Shown: one piece after another, positions 1 to 9,449 of the stretch
Layout of the letters: each line of letters starts with the position of its first letter
How positions within the stretch are numbered: position 1 is the first letter of the stretch
DNA from: Sphaerospermopsis kisseleviana NIES-73
GTDB lineage: Bacteria; Cyanobacteriota; Cyanobacteriia; Cyanobacteriales; Nostocaceae
Reading direction: 5' to 3'
DNA length: 64,000 bases
NCBI RefSeq assembly: GCF_002368075.1
Contig: NZ_AP018314.1
Coordinates: 4,193,819 to 4,257,818 of the forward strand
Program-made: the position numbers and the translations under genes
The notes under the pieces: generated by a model
The model's database searches: none
Told to the model about the DNA's origin: nothing
The model's input: only the letters and a program-made list of their open reading frames with translations

Positions 1-136
1 TGACTGGTGACTGGTGACTGGTGACTGGTGACTGGGTAATCAATTTTATGTTTTTTAATCAGCAATTCCCAATTCCCAATTCCCAATTCCCAATTCCCAA
101 TTCCCAATTCTCAATTCCCAATTCCCAATTCCCAAA
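1..136. repeat. Two heptanucleotide STRR tracts upstream of hoxH
   Basis: Positions 1-35 are tandem copies of TGACTGG, and about 62-135 are tandem copies of the heptamer CCCAATT with one variant unit. They abut the hoxH start codon. Heptameric short tandem repeats are a known hallmark of Nostocales genomes. An upstream in-frame start at 21 would translate these repeats, which is why it was rejected as the hoxH start. Confidence 0.85.
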
Positions 137-140
137 TAAT

Positions 141-1589
141 ATGAAAAAAATCGTTATTGATCCGGTTACGAGAATAGAAGGCCACGCCAAAATTAGCATT
201 TATTTAGACGATAACGGTCAAGTAAATGATGCGCGGTTTCATGTGACAGAATTTCGCGGTTTTGAAAAGTTTTGTGTGGGTCGTCCTTTCCCAGAAATGC
301 CTGGAATTACTGCAAGAATTTGCGGTATTTGTCCAGTAAGTCATTTATTGGCATCAGCAAAAACAGGTGATCAAATACTGGCTGTCACTATTCCCAAAGC
401 CGCGACAAAATTACGCAGGTTAATGAATTTAGGGCAAATTGTCCAATCTCATGCTTTGAGTTTCTTTCACCTGAGCGCCCCAGATTTATTATTAGGAATG
501 GACAGCGAACCAGCAAACAGAAATGTGTTTGGTTTGATAGCAGCCGACCCAGAATTAGCTAGAGGTGGTATTCGTTTACGGCAATTTGGACAGGAAATTA
601 TTGAACTATTAGGAGGTAAAAAAGTCCATCCTTCTTGGGCAGTTCCTGGTGGTGTCAGTGATCCTTTAACCCAAGAAAATCGCACTCATATTCAAAACCG
701 CATTCCTGAAGCAAAAACCACGGTTTTAAATGCCATAGATTTATTTAAAGGTTTACTAAAAGATTACGAAAAAGAAGCGCAAACTTTTGGTAATTTTCCT
801 AGTTTATTTATGGGTTTAGTGACTCCTGATGGTCTATGGGAAACCTACGACGGACATATCCGCTTTGTTGATAGTGCAGGAAATATTGTTGCTGATAAAT
901 TAGATGCTGCTAATTATCCTGAATTTATCGGTGAAGCTGTGCAAGCTGATTCTTATTTAAAATCTCCTTACTATCGTCCTTTAGGTTATCCTGATACAAG
1001 CGATCATTGCCGTTTAGATAGTGGAATGTATCGCGTTGGACCATTGGCAAGGTTGAATGTTTGTAGCCACATTGGTACACCGTTAGCAGATAAAGAATTA
1101 AAAGAATTTCGCAGTCATGGAACTGGTACTGTTAAATCTTCTTTCTTTTATCACTATGCACGGTTAATTGAAATTTTGGCTTGTATTGAACACATTGAAA
1201 TTTTACTGGATGACCCAGATATTTTATCAACTCGTTTGCGGGCGGAAGCTGGTATTAATCAATTAGAAGCTGTGGGTGTCAGTGAAGCACCAAGGGGGAC
1301 TTTATTCCATCATTATAAAGTTGATGAAAATGGTTTGATGGCAAAGGTAAATTTGATTATTGCTACTGGTCAAAATAATTTAGCAATGAATCGTACAGTT
1401 GCCCAAATTGCCCGTCATTTTGTCAATGGTAGTGATATTCAACAGGGAATGTTAAACCGGGTAGAGGCTGGTATTCGGGCTTTTGATCCTTGTTTGAGTT
1501 GTTCTACTCATGCGGTGGGACAAATGCCTTTATTGATAGAATTGGTGAATAAAGATGGAAATGTGGTAAATCAAATTTGTCGAGATTAA
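141..1589 (+). CDS. hoxH: Bidirectional NAD-reducing [NiFe] hydrogenase, large subunit HoxH
   Basis: This is the catalytic large subunit of the cytoplasmic bidirectional (Hox) hydrogenase, which couples H2 oxidation or evolution to NAD(P)H. From the ATG at 141 the protein has 482 residues, the usual size. The N-terminal Ni ligands are Cys61 and Cys64 in [10 protein letters not shown]. The C-terminal pair is Cys451 and Cys454 in DPCLSCSTH. After His457 comes a 25-residue tail beginning AVGQ, the extension expected to be cut off by the HoxW protease once nickel is in place. An in-frame start at 21 lies in heptamer repeats and encodes low-complexity sequence, so 141 is preferred. The other hox subunit genes (E, F, U, Y) are not in the window and may lie upstream. 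A strong terminator follows the stop. Confidence 0.95.
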   Translation: MKKIVIDPVTRIEGHAKISIYLDDNGQVNDARFHVTEFRGFEKFCVGRPFPEMPGITARICGICPVSHLLASAKTGDQILAVTIPKAATKLRRLMNLGQIVQSHALSFFHLSAPDLLLGMDSEPANRNVFGLIAADPELARGGIRLRQFGQEIIELLGGKKVHPSWAVPGGVSDPLTQENRTHIQNRIPEAKTTVLNAIDLFKGLLKDYEKEAQTFGNFPSLFMGLVTPDGLWETYDGHIRFVDSAGNIVADKLDAANYPEFIGEAVQADSYLKSPYYRPLGYPDTSDHCRLDSGMYRVGPLARLNVCSHIGTPLADKELKEFRSHGTGTVKSSFFYHYARLIEILACIEHIEILLDDPDILSTRLRAEAGINQLEAVGVSEAPRGTLFHHYKVDENGLMAKVNLIIATGQNNLAMNRTVAQIARHFVNGSDIQQGMLNRVEAGIRAFDPCLSCSTHAVGQMPLLIELVNKDGNVVNQICRD

Positions 1590-1603
1590 TTACATTATCT
1601 TAT

Positions 1604-1640
1604 AGATCCCCAAATTCTTTGAGAATTCGGGGATCTTTTA
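1604..1640 (+). terminator. Rho-independent terminator after hoxH
   Basis: A 15-bp stem (AGATCCCC arm, one A/C mismatch, AATTCT) with a 3-nt TTG loop is followed by TTTT. It begins 15 bp after the hoxH stop, so hoxH is probably the last gene of its transcript. Confidence 0.8.
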
Positions 1641-1647
1641 GTTGTAT

Positions 1648-1672
1648 AAAAAAAAGCGGCTGATATAGCCGC
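1648..1672 (-). terminator. Terminator of the pentapeptide-repeat gene
   Basis: Read on the minus strand, a GCGGCT/AGCCGC stem with a short loop is followed by eight T residues. It lies about 17 bp past the stop of the minus-strand gene at 1689-2075. With the hoxH terminator it separates two convergent transcripts. Confidence 0.8.
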
Positions 1673-1688
1673 CTTAGTATGTATACTG

Positions 1689-2075
1689 TTATTCGCTCAT
1701 CTTGATCCCCGCTTGCATTGGGTCAAAGTTGTGGGGAAAATGGGTGTTATGGTTACAGTCAGCATTCTCTAAATGGGTTCCCTGCAAGTCAGCTTGACGT
1801 AGATTCGCAGAAAACAACATTGCACCCCGCAAATCTGCATTCTGTAAATTAGCTTGACTCAAATCAGCGTAGCTAAGATCACAACCGCGTAAATTAGCAC
1901 CGCTAAGGTTAGCTGTACTTAAATCAGCATAACTAAGATTAGATCCTTTTAATTCAACATCTTGTAGATTAGCATCACTTAATTCTGCTCTTTCAAAGTC
2001 TCGTTTCCCCACTGCGTATTCTTTTACAATAGTAGCAGCACTATTAATTGGCTGTTGAAAATTGACTTCAGGCAT
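1689..2075 (-). CDS. Pentapeptide-repeat protein
   Basis: This 128-residue protein has about 14 consecutive A(D/N)LXX pentapeptides between roughly residues 27 and 108 (for example SYADLSTANLSGANLRGCDL), which should fold as a right-handed quadrilateral beta-helix. The first 25 residues and the C-terminal HNTHFPHNFDP segment lie outside the repeat. There is no signal peptide or membrane segment, so it is probably cytoplasmic. Small pentapeptide proteins are abundant in cyanobacteria and mostly of unknown function. The gene is convergent with hoxH and isolated, so context gives no functional clue. Its 15-bp DNA periodicity reflects the protein repeat. Confidence 0.85.
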   Translation of the reverse strand: MPEVNFQQPINSAATIVKEYAVGKRDFERAELSDANLQDVELKGSNLSYADLSTANLSGANLRGCDLSYADLSQANLQNADLRGAMLFSANLRQADLQGTHLENADCNHNTHFPHNFDPMQAGIKMSE

Positions 2076-2406
2076 AAAACAGCCTCACAACTTATCTAAA
2101 TTTTTTTAACTGTCTTTATTCAGTTACCGCAATTGATTATACAACCAATAATCTATAAATCACATTTATTATTAACATAAGTTTGTGTTTGTTTTTGTGG
2201 AGTTTCTTCACAAATTCCTCAAGTTTTGATGCTATTTTAAAAAAAATTAATCTGTTGCTAACGAGAACAAAATTTTCCTTGGTATGAATAACCATTTGTA
2301 TTAAGAACTTTTAATTTTCGTATAATTTATTATGTTGTCATCCTTAATTTCATAACATATATGATAAAATGACTAATAGAACTTCAAGATTAAAAAGGAG
2401 AAGTTA
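2076..2406. other. AT-rich intergenic region upstream of DUF29-hoxW
   Basis: This gap of about 330 bp between two divergent genes has no coding content. It must hold the promoters of both. For the plus strand a possible -35 (TTGTCA, 2335-2340) and -10 (TATGAT, 2360-2365) can be seen, but the 19-bp spacing is long, so the promoter call is weak. A clear Shine-Dalgarno sequence, AAAAAGGAG, precedes the GTG at 2407. Confidence 0.4.
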
Positions 2407-2916
2407 GTGAAACAACAATTAGAACAACAACAGTCTAATAACTCGTTAAATCTTTATGAACAAGATTTTCAACTGTGGATTGAACAAACGATTAACTCCT
2501 TAGAAACCAAACAATTTAACTCATTAGATATTGAACATTTAATTGAGGAGCTTAAAGAGTTGGGGAAATCAGAAAAAAGAGCATTAGAAAGTAACTTAAT
2601 GGTTTTATTGGCACATCTACTAAAACTGATGGTACAACATGATGCTCCTGATTCCATGACACAAAGTTGGTATCGTTCCATCATTGAAAATCGTCAACGG
2701 ATTTTAATTGCTCTGAAAAATACTCCTTCTTTGAAATCCTATTTAGAAACAGCATTAGAAAGAGCCTATCCTGACGGGCGTAATTTAGCCATTCAAGAAG
2801 GGAAAAAAGCCTCTTTTGGTGTGCGTATTCCTCCAGAAAATGAATATCCAAATATTTGCCCTTTTTCCCTAGAACAAATATTAGATCAAGACTTTTTCAA
2901 TCTTCCTAACGAATAA
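2407..2916 (+). CDS. DUF29 family protein
   Basis: This 169-residue protein belongs to DUF29, a family very abundant in cyanobacteria. The signature is the N-terminal YEQDFQLWIEQTINSLETKQFNSLDIEHLIEELKELG region followed by LLAHLLKLMVQHD and SWYRSIIENRQRI. The start is a GTG supported by a strong AAAGGAGAAG ribosome-binding site. The stop codon overlaps the hoxW ATG by one base (TAATG), which implies translational coupling. DUF29 function is unknown. Family members often sit next to toxin-antitoxin genes, but here the partner is a hydrogenase protease. Confidence 0.85.
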   Translation: MKQQLEQQQSNNSLNLYEQDFQLWIEQTINSLETKQFNSLDIEHLIEELKELGKSEKRALESNLMVLLAHLLKLMVQHDAPDSMTQSWYRSIIENRQRILIALKNTPSLKSYLETALERAYPDGRNLAIQEGKKASFGVRIPPENEYPNICPFSLEQILDQDFFNLPNE

Positions 2917-3374
2917 TGATCACAACAACAGTAATTGGTTATGGTAATGATTTACGTGGTGATGATGCCATTGGACAACGAATAGCAAATACTATTCAAT
3001 CATGGCATTTATCCAATGTCAAATCCTATGGTGTTCATCAATTAACACCAGAATTAGCTGCAAATTTAGCCCAGACAAATATAGTAATTTTTGTTGATGC
3101 TGGTGTTAATTGCCAAACTGAGGATGTACAGGTAGAATCTTTATTACCAGCGATGGGTAAAGAAATAAATGGACATATATTGAATCCAGAATCATTGCTT
3201 TATTTGTCTCAATACCTGTATAATTATTGTCCAGAAGCCTGGTTAATTACAGTCCCAGGAGAGAATTTTGAATTGTGCGATCGCATTTCACCAACAGCAC
3301 AAAAAGGCATTACCACTGCACTTTCAAAAATCATGCAAATTCTTGATCAAGATCACAATATATTCATGCAATAA
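2916..3374 (+). CDS. hoxW: Hydrogenase maturation protease HoxW
   Basis: This 152-residue HybD/HycI-type endopeptidase removes the C-terminal extension of the hydrogenase large subunit after nickel insertion. The family motif GYGNDLRGDDAIG spans residues 8-20. Asp16, Asp61 (in FVDAG) and His87 (in NGHILNP) match the three nickel-binding positions of HybD. The start codon overlaps the stop of the DUF29 gene. HoxH, with an uncleaved C-terminal tail, is encoded 1.3 kb upstream, so HoxH is the expected substrate; specificity for uptake HupL cannot be excluded from sequence alone. Confidence 0.9.
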   Translation: MITTTVIGYGNDLRGDDAIGQRIANTIQSWHLSNVKSYGVHQLTPELAANLAQTNIVIFVDAGVNCQTEDVQVESLLPAMGKEINGHILNPESLLYLSQYLYNYCPEAWLITVPGENFELCDRISPTAQKGITTALSKIMQILDQDHNIFMQ

Positions 3375-3383
3375 CAATGAAAA

Positions 3384-3462
3384 TAGGTAATGGGTAATTG
3401 GTAATTAGTAATTGTAAAAAACAACTAATGACTAATAACTAATGACTAATAACTAATTAAGG
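3384..3462. repeat. Heptameric and decameric tandem repeats
   Basis: Degenerate GTAATTG/GGTAATT units are followed by ACTAATG/ACTAATAA units between hoxW and the acyl-CoA synthetase gene. This is another STRR tract. It ends at the AAGGAG ribosome-binding site of the next gene. Confidence 0.7.
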
Positions 3463-3469
3463 AGTAATT

Positions 3470-6238
3470 ATGCAAGCATCTATCACACGAAACCCAGACA
3501 AAGCTTACGACATCCTACAAACTGAGAGACTAAACCCCTTAGACGCGATTTTTGCACCTCAAACCGTTGCTGTTATTGGTGCTAGTGAAAAACCTGGAAG
3601 TGTGGGTAGAACTTTACTTTGGAATTTAATTACAAATCCGTTTAATGGAACAGTTTTTCCTATCAATCCTAAGCACAATAGTGTATTAGGAATTAAAGCC
3701 TATCCTACTATTTTTGATGTTCCTGAAAAAATAGATTTAGCGGTAATTGCTACCCCTGCGCCTACAGTACCACAAATTATTACTGATTGTGTGCAAGCTG
3801 GAATTAAAGGGGCAATAATTATCTCGGCTGGTTTTAAAGAAGCAGGAGAAAAAGGAATAGCTTTAGAAAAAGAAATTCTCGACATAGCACACAAAGGAAA
3901 AATTAGAATTATTGGACCAAACTGTTTAGGAGTTATGAGTCCAATTTCCGGTTTAAATGCCACATTTGCTAGTAAAATGGCACAACCAGGAAACGTAGGT
4001 TTCCTCAGTCAAAGCGGTGCTTTATGTACATCAATTCTAGATTGGAGTTTACAGGAAAACGTTGGTTTTAGTGCCTTCGTTTCTATCGGTTCAATGTTAG
4101 ATATAGGTTGGGGAGACTTAATTTATTATTTGGGAGATGACCCCAATACAAAAAGTATTGTAATTTATATGGAATCCATCGGTGATGCGCGTTCTTTTCT
4201 ATCCGCAGCGAGAGAAGTAGCATTAACAAAACCGATAATTGTTATTAAAGCCGGTCGTACCGCAGCAGCAGCAAAAGCGGCCGCTTCTCATACAGGTTCA
4301 TTAGCAGGAAGTGATGCTGTTTTAGATGCTGCATTTAGAAGATGTGGAGTATTAAGAGTTGATAGTATTTCTGATTTATTTGATATGTCAGAAGTATTAG
4401 CAAAACAACCGCGCCCCAAAGGTCCACATTTAACAATTTTAACTAATGCTGGTGGTCCTGGAGTCTTAGCCACCGATACATTAATAGAAAGTAAAGGCAA
4501 ACTCGCACCAATTTCCCAAGAAGTCATTAATTCTTTGAATGAAATTTTACCACCACAATGGAGTCATAATAACCCGATTGATATTTTAGGAGATGCCGAT
4601 CCTCAACGTTATACAAAAGCTTTAGAAATTGCAGCTAAAGATCCTAATAGTGATGGGTTATTAGTAATTTTAACACCCCAAGCTATGACCGATCCGACAA
4701 AAATTGCTGAGGAATTAAAACCCTATTCCCAAATGGCGAATAAACCAATTTTAGCTAGTTGGATGGGTGGGGAAGATGTGGCAGAAGGAAAACAAATTCT
4801 TAACCGTCAAGGTATTCCTACTTATGCTTATCCCGATACAGCAGCGCGGATATTTAGCTATATGTGGCAGTATAGCTATAACCTCAAGGGTATTTATGAA
4901 ACTCCGGTATTACCAAGTTTAGAATGTGATACAAATACCCGTGATTGTGCATTGGTGGAAACCATTATTAACGATGCCAGAAAAGCCGGAAGAACAATTT
5001 TAACAGAGTTTGAATCTAAAGAAATATTAGCTGCTTATGGTATTCCAGTTGTCGCTGGAAGTATTGCTAAGAGTGCAGAAGAAGCAGTAGAATGTGCGGA
5101 GAAAATCGGTTATCCCGTGGTTTTAAAATTGTATTCCCAAACAATTACCCATAAAACAGATGTGGGGGGAGTACAGTTAAATTTGCGAAATGCCGAAGCT
5201 GTAAAAAGAGCTTATCATTTAATAGAAACTTCGGTATTACAAAAAGCCAAACTAGAAGATTTTTTAGGCGTAACCGTGCAGCAAATGGTCAAAACTAGCG
5301 GTTATGAATTGATAATTGGTAGTAGTTTAGATCCGCAGTTTGGACCAGTATTATTATTTGGTGCTGGGGGAGAATTAGTCGAGGTTTTCCAAGATAGCGC
5401 CATTGCTTTACCACCTTTAAATAGTACCCTAGCAAGAAGGATGATGGAACAAACCAAAATCTACAAAGCTTTAAAAGGAGTGCGGGGTAGACAAAGTATA
5501 GATATGGCAGCTTTGGAGGAATTGTTAGTAGTATTTAGTCATTTGGTAGTTGAACAACCAGCGATTAAAGAAATAGATATTAATCCTTTATTAGCTATTC
5601 CTCCCTCTCCTGATCATCCTGGTGGTTTAATAGCATTAGATGGGAGAATAGTTTTACATTCTGCTGATGTAGGAGAAACGGAATTACCAAAATTAGCAAT
5701 TCGTCCCTATCCTCACCAATATGTTAGTGATTGGACATTAAAAAATGGTACACCAATTACTATCCGTCCGATCCGTCCAGAAGATGAACCATTAATGGTA
5801 AAATTCCATAAAACACTATCAGAGGAAAGTGTTTATTTGCGGTATTTTCACATGGTTAAATTAAGTCAAAGAATAGCTCATGAAAGACTGACAAGAATTT
5901 GTTTTATTGACTATGATCGAGAAATGGCATTAGTCGCAGAACATCACAACCCAGAAACTCAAGCAACGGAAATTTTAGCCGTAGGAAGATTGAGTAAATT
6001 ACATGGTAATGATGGGGCAGAATTTGCTATGCTGGTGAGCGATCGCTATCAATGTAATGGTTTAGGTACAGAGTTAGTCAAGAGATTAATAGAAGTAGGT
6101 AAAAACGAGAAAATATCCTCTATTTCTGCCGATATCTTAGCTGATAATTTAGGAATGCAAAAAGTATGTGAAAGACTCGGTTTTAAGGTGTCACATAGCA
6201 ATGATGCAACGGTGTTAAAAGCTGAAATTGATTTGTAA
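3470..6238 (+). CDS. Fused ADP-forming acyl-CoA synthetase / GNAT N-acetyltransferase
   Basis: This 922-residue protein has, in order, a CoA-binding Rossmann domain (about 25-155), succinyl-CoA-ligase-like domains (about 160-480), an ATP-grasp domain (about 505-735) and a C-terminal GNAT acetyltransferase (about 745-922). The layout is that of bacterial Pat-type protein lysine acetyltransferases and of fused NDP-forming acetyl-CoA synthetases. His274 in ASHTGSLAG occupies the phosphohistidine position of active ADP-forming synthetases. His561 in THKTDVGG is the second conserved histidine of the ATP-grasp half. This suggests the synthetase part may still be active, unlike enterobacterial Pat where, as I recall, the first His is replaced. 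AAGGAG lies 6 nt before the ATG. The likely role is acetate/acetyl-CoA balance, protein acetylation, or both. Confidence 0.85.
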   Translation: MQASITRNPDKAYDILQTERLNPLDAIFAPQTVAVIGASEKPGSVGRTLLWNLITNPFNGTVFPINPKHNSVLGIKAYPTIFDVPEKIDLAVIATPAPTVPQIITDCVQAGIKGAIIISAGFKEAGEKGIALEKEILDIAHKGKIRIIGPNCLGVMSPISGLNATFASKMAQPGNVGFLSQSGALCTSILDWSLQENVGFSAFVSIGSMLDIGWGDLIYYLGDDPNTKSIVIYMESIGDARSFLSAAREVALTKPIIVIKAGRTAAAAKAAASHTGSLAGSDAVLDAAFRRCGVLRVDSISDLFDMSEVLAKQPRPKGPHLTILTNAGGPGVLATDTLIESKGKLAPISQEVINSLNEILPPQWSHNNPIDILGDADPQRYTKALEIAAKDPNSDGLLVILTPQAMTDPTKIAEELKPYSQMANKPILASWMGGEDVAEGKQILNRQGIPTYAYPDTAARIFSYMWQYSYNLKGIYETPVLPSLECDTNTRDCALVETIINDARKAGRTILTEFESKEILAAYGIPVVAGSIAKSAEEAVECAEKIGYPVVLKLYSQTITHKTDVGGVQLNLRNAEAVKRAYHLIETSVLQKAKLEDFLGVTVQQMVKTSGYELIIGSSLDPQFGPVLLFGAGGELVEVFQDSAIALPPLNSTLARRMMEQTKIYKALKGVRGRQSIDMAALEELLVVFSHLVVEQPAIKEIDINPLLAIPPSPDHPGGLIALDGRIVLHSADVGETELPKLAIRPYPHQYVSDWTLKNGTPITIRPIRPEDEPLMVKFHKTLSEESVYLRYFHMVKLSQRIAHERLTRICFIDYDREMALVAEHHNPETQATEILAVGRLSKLHGNDGAEFAMLVSDRYQCNGLGTELVKRLIEVGKNEKISSISADILADNLGMQKVCERLGFKVSHSNDATVLKAEIDL

Positions 6239-6252
6239 TCAGTCAGTATACT

Positions 6253-6281
6253 GTAGGGGTTTAGCATTGCTAAACCCTTAC
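6253..6281. repeat. Dispersed 29-bp palindrome (copy 1 of 3)
   Basis: An inverted repeat with arms GTAGGGGTTTAGCA/TGCTAAACCCTTAC lies 14 bp after the synthetase stop. Near-identical copies lie at 31056-31084 and 49860-49888. In RNA it would form a strong hairpin and may serve as a terminator or 3'-end stabiliser. Confidence 0.75.
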
Positions 6282-6364
6282 TATTTTTACTTCCTTAACA
6301 CTCAAAGCTTACTAATATTTTTTTCTGTATCCTCTGTGTCTCTGTAGTTCGTTATTAAAAAAAT

Positions 6365-7117
6365 ATGCTGCAAAACAATATTAATCAAATTTGGCAAAAT
6401 CTGGAAAATACCAAAACAGAAAAACAGCCATTTACCCAAGATGTAATTAATAACTTACCAGAACCAGTACAACGTTATTTCTTACACGCTATTACTCTGG
6501 GAACACCCTTAGCAACTGGTGTGAAGTTAAAAATGCAAGGTTATTTTCAACCTAGTAAAGATAAAAAATTACCCATGCAAGCTACAGAAATTTTAACTGC
6601 TAAAGGATTTGTTTGGCAAGCAGTAATGGGGAATAAATTTTTTAATATTAAAGGAGCAGATTATTATTATAATAATTCAGCAAAAGTAGAGTTTAAAATT
6701 TGGGGGTTAATCCCATTAGTCAAAGAAGAAAATCCTGATATTAACCGTTCTAGTATTGGTAGATTTGCAGGTGAATTATTCTGGTTGCCATCTGCTTTAT
6801 TACCACAAAATCAGGTAAGTTTGCAAGCTATTGATCACAATACAATTCAAGCAAATTTCAATATTGAGGGTGAAACAGTTAATCTCACTTTTATCATTGA
6901 TGAAAATGGTAGAGTTTTAGAAGTAAAATTACCACGTTGGGGAAATCAAACCACATATAAAAGTTGGCAATATATACCCTTTGGTGGTACATTTTCTCAA
7001 GAAACTAGTTTTCAAGGTTATACTATTCCTTCCCAAATAAATGCAGGATGGTGGTTAGGAAGCGAACAGTATAATGGTTTTTTTCAAGCAAGTATTGAGG
7101 AAGCGGAATTTTTTTAA
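6365..7117 (+). CDS. DUF6544 family protein
   Basis: This 250-residue protein matches what I remember of the DUF6544 (formerly DUF6920) family. Features are the early LPEPVQRYF motif (about residues 31-39), a central KGADYYYNNSAKVEFKIWGLIPLV segment, and a C-terminal beta-rich part ending in PSQINAGWWLGSEQYNGFFQASI. There is no signal peptide. The fold is probably a lipocalin/LolA-like beta structure, but function is unknown. It stands alone between the synthetase and an antitoxin-like gene, all on the plus strand. The ATG at 6365 lacks a clear Shine-Dalgarno sequence. Confidence 0.7.
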   Translation: MLQNNINQIWQNLENTKTEKQPFTQDVINNLPEPVQRYFLHAITLGTPLATGVKLKMQGYFQPSKDKKLPMQATEILTAKGFVWQAVMGNKFFNIKGADYYYNNSAKVEFKIWGLIPLVKEENPDINRSSIGRFAGELFWLPSALLPQNQVSLQAIDHNTIQANFNIEGETVNLTFIIDENGRVLEVKLPRWGNQTTYKSWQYIPFGGTFSQETSFQGYTIPSQINAGWWLGSEQYNGFFQASIEEAEFF

Positions 7118-7198
7118 GTTGTTTTTAAGCATTTGGGAAAGTTTAGATGTTAAAATATTATCAAATAGCCAAATTTATGGAAATGTAAATACTCAACT

Positions 7199-7570
7199 AT
7201 GACTAAGATTATTTTAGAAGATTTAGATCCCATTATTATCGAGACTTTAAAAACTCGCGCCGAAAAACATGGTAACTCTTTACAGGCAGAAATTAAGACA
7301 ATTTTACAACAGGTAATTCAAGCAGAAGCGGAAAAAATAAAAAGTTCCGAAGATGAGATAATTCAGCAAAAATCTGTTTTAATGCTGCAACAAATTGAAA
7401 ATCATGCTCGTCTAAATGGTAAAGAAATTAATTCATTTAGCAATGTTGCCACCATCATAAATGAACCTGAATTACTAGAAATTAAAAATCAATTAAAAGA
7501 ATTAAAACAAGAAATGTCTCTGGGGGAATTATCCATTAGAGAAGCAAGAGAAGAAGGAAGAAGATATTAA
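7199..7570 (+). CDS. FitA-like ribbon-helix-helix protein (antitoxin-like)
   Basis: This 123-residue protein starts with a ribbon-helix-helix pattern typical of FitA/VapB-type antitoxins: beta strand KIILEDLDPIIIETL and helix KTRAEKHGNSLQAEIKTILQQVI. A long charged helical region follows, ending in SIREAREEGRRY, a tail style common in antitoxins. FitA-type antitoxins normally precede a PIN-domain VapC toxin, but no toxin gene follows in the next 64 bp before the convergent TPR gene. It is either an orphan antitoxin or a stand-alone regulator. The linker (about residues 55-100) is longer than in classical FitA. Confidence 0.6.
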   Translation: MTKIILEDLDPIIIETLKTRAEKHGNSLQAEIKTILQQVIQAEAEKIKSSEDEIIQQKSVLMLQQIENHARLNGKEINSFSNVATIINEPELLEIKNQLKELKQEMSLGELSIREAREEGRRY

Positions 7571-7634
7571 TGTTATTTGTTTTAGATTGATCCGAATGTA
7601 TAATAATTTTGATTTTAGATGTTTTTTTAAGAGC

Positions 7635-9449
7635 TTATTGGGGTAATTTCTCTAAAATCTCCCTCGTAATATTCGCCCGATATTCATCTTTATATTCAAT
7701 AAATATATCTAATGCTGTTTGTAAATTTACCTTCGCTTCTTGATCATTTTCCTGTAAGTGTGCCAATATACCTAAATTTTGATAAGTTAAGGCTTGAGAA
7801 TATCTATCCCCATATTCGATATAGATAGCTAAAGCTTGTTGATAAAATTCCCGTGCTTGGGCATATTCTCGCATTTCTTGGGCTACTCTTCCCAACTGGT
7901 GGTAAGTTCCAGCTGTTTCATATCTATCCTCATATTCGATAAGGATAGCTAAAGCTTGTTGATAAAATTCCCGTGCTTGGGCATATTCTCGCATTTCTTG
8001 GGCTACAATTCCCAACTGGTGGTAGGTACTAGCTTGAGAATAGCGATCGCCATATTCGATTTTGATAGCTAAAGCTTGTTGATAAAATTCCCATGCTTGG
8101 GCATATTCTCGCATTTCTTGGGCTACTCTTCCCAACTGGTGGTAAGTTCCAGCTGTTTCATATCTATCCTCATATTCGATATAGATAGCTAAAGCTTGTT
8201 GATAAAATTCCCGTGCTTGGGCATATTCTCGCATTTCTTGGGCTACTCTTCCTAACTGGTGGTAGGTACTAGCTTGAGAATAGCGATCGCCATATTCGAT
8301 AAGCATAGCTAAAGCTTGTTGATAAAATTCCCGTGCTTGGGCATATTCTCGCATTTCTTGGGCTACAATTCCCAACTGGTGGTAGGTTCTAGCTTCGTTA
8401 TCGTGATCATCTAATTCTTGATCAATTGTTAGACAGAGTTGATAATACTTTCTAGCTGCTGAAAAATGCCGTAAATTCAAATAAGCATTACCTAATTTAA
8501 ATAAAACATAACCTTCACCATTACGGTTTTCTAATTCTTGGGCAATATCTAACCCTTGTTGATAAAAATTAATCGCTGTTTCAAACTTCCTTTCCTCACT
8601 ATAAGCATCACCAATTTTATTTAAAACCTGACTTTTAAAATTTACATCTGCTAATTTTTCTGCAATTTGTAAAGCTTCCTCTAAACATTCCCTCGCTATT
8701 TCCGGTTGATGCTGACTAATATAAGCTGTTCCCAACTCCAATAAAATATTACCATACCTGCGTAAATTACCATCATTTACTTGCTCACAGGTAGGCTTAT
8801 ATTCCATTAATAACCGTTGTAAAATCCCAATCCTTTCTTGCTTTTCCGGTGGTTCTACTCTGTCAATTTTGATTTCAGCTTGCAGAGTTTGAGCAATGGC
8901 ATTTTCTCTGGTTTTTTCTAAAGTTTTAAATCTAAACACACCAGAACGCCAAGCCCAAAAGTCAGGGGCAAATTTCGCTAATCTATTAATAGCGTAATCT
9001 GGTAAAATAAATAAAATAGGATGAGGTACGGTTTTTTTATAAGCATCCCGGACAAAATTTAAATCTTGTAAAACTGGCGGATATTCCCCAGAAAGACCAA
9101 TAGATTTTTCTAAACCTTGAATAATTAATACTAACTTTTTATTTGCTTCTTTTTCAACTTTTGGCAATTCCTGAATAATTGCATCTCGTAAAAATCGCAA
9201 ATTCGGATCGGGAAAATTGAGAGTTACAAACTGAACTTCCTGACATTTATAATCGGTTTTTAAAGCATTAATTAATAACTCTGCATCGGTAGGAAAGTTA
9301 ATTTCAATAAATCCCAAAGTTAACTTTTCGGAAAAGTCAACGAAAGTCAACAATTCCGCAAAAATATCCTCATTCAAAGCGATAAATTGCCCCAATTCAA
9401 AATTAAAATCAGGCTGTAATTTCTGCCAGTGCTTGTCTGAAAAATTCAT
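7635..9449 (-). CDS. TPR-repeat protein with N-terminal degenerate NTPase-like domain
   Basis: This is a 604-residue protein. Residues 1-185 resemble a P-loop NTPase core without a Walker A motif; KKLVLIIQGLEK looks like the Walker B strand. The rest (about 205-590) is tetratricopeptide repeats. Five consecutive 40-residue units, TYHQLGxVAQEMREYAQA followed by xEFYQQALAxxIEY, are almost identical in DNA over about 7790-8395. This indicates recent tandem duplication or homogenisation. The gene overlaps the upstream ATPase gene by 41 bp, so the two are translated as a pair. The TPR array probably binds a partner protein or peptide. The role is unknown. Such ATPase-TPR pairs look like STAND-type signalling or defence modules split over two genes, but this is inference. 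Confidence 0.75.
   Translation of the reverse strand: MNFSDKHWQKLQPDFNFELGQFIALNEDIFAELLTFVDFSEKLTLGFIEINFPTDAELLINALKTDYKCQEVQFVTLNFPDPNLRFLRDAIIQELPKVEKEANKKLVLIIQGLEKSIGLSGEYPPVLQDLNFVRDAYKKTVPHPILFILPDYAINRLAKFAPDFWAWRSGVFRFKTLEKTRENAIAQTLQAEIKIDRVEPPEKQERIGILQRLLMEYKPTCEQVNDGNLRRYGNILLELGTAYISQHQPEIARECLEEALQIAEKLADVNFKSQVLNKIGDAYSEERKFETAINFYQQGLDIAQELENRNGEGYVLFKLGNAYLNLRHFSAARKYYQLCLTIDQELDDHDNEARTYHQLGIVAQEMREYAQAREFYQQALAMLIEYGDRYSQASTYHQLGRVAQEMREYAQAREFYQQALAIYIEYEDRYETAGTYHQLGRVAQEMREYAQAWEFYQQALAIKIEYGDRYSQASTYHQLGIVAQEMREYAQAREFYQQALAILIEYEDRYETAGTYHQLGRVAQEMREYAQAREFYQQALAIYIEYGDRYSQALTYQNLGILAHLQENDQEAKVNLQTALDIFIEYKDEYRANITREILEKLPQ
7790..8395. repeat. Five near-identical 120-bp tandem repeats inside the TPR gene
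   Basis: Each unit contains the same 90-plus bases, including GCATATTCTCGCATTTCTTG. Variation is concentrated in two short windows, one coding the ERYxxAxTYHQLG linker and one coding the residues before IEY. The units alternate between a GCGATCGC-containing and a TATCTATCC-containing version, so the higher-order period may be 240 bp. Copy number is expected to vary between strains. Confidence 0.85.

Noticed and set aside
1..136. Tandem repeats that could suggest a CRISPR array
   Set aside because: Units are only 7 bp, contiguous and without spacers; they are STRRs. No other region shows 25-40 bp repeats with unique spacers, and no cas genes are present.
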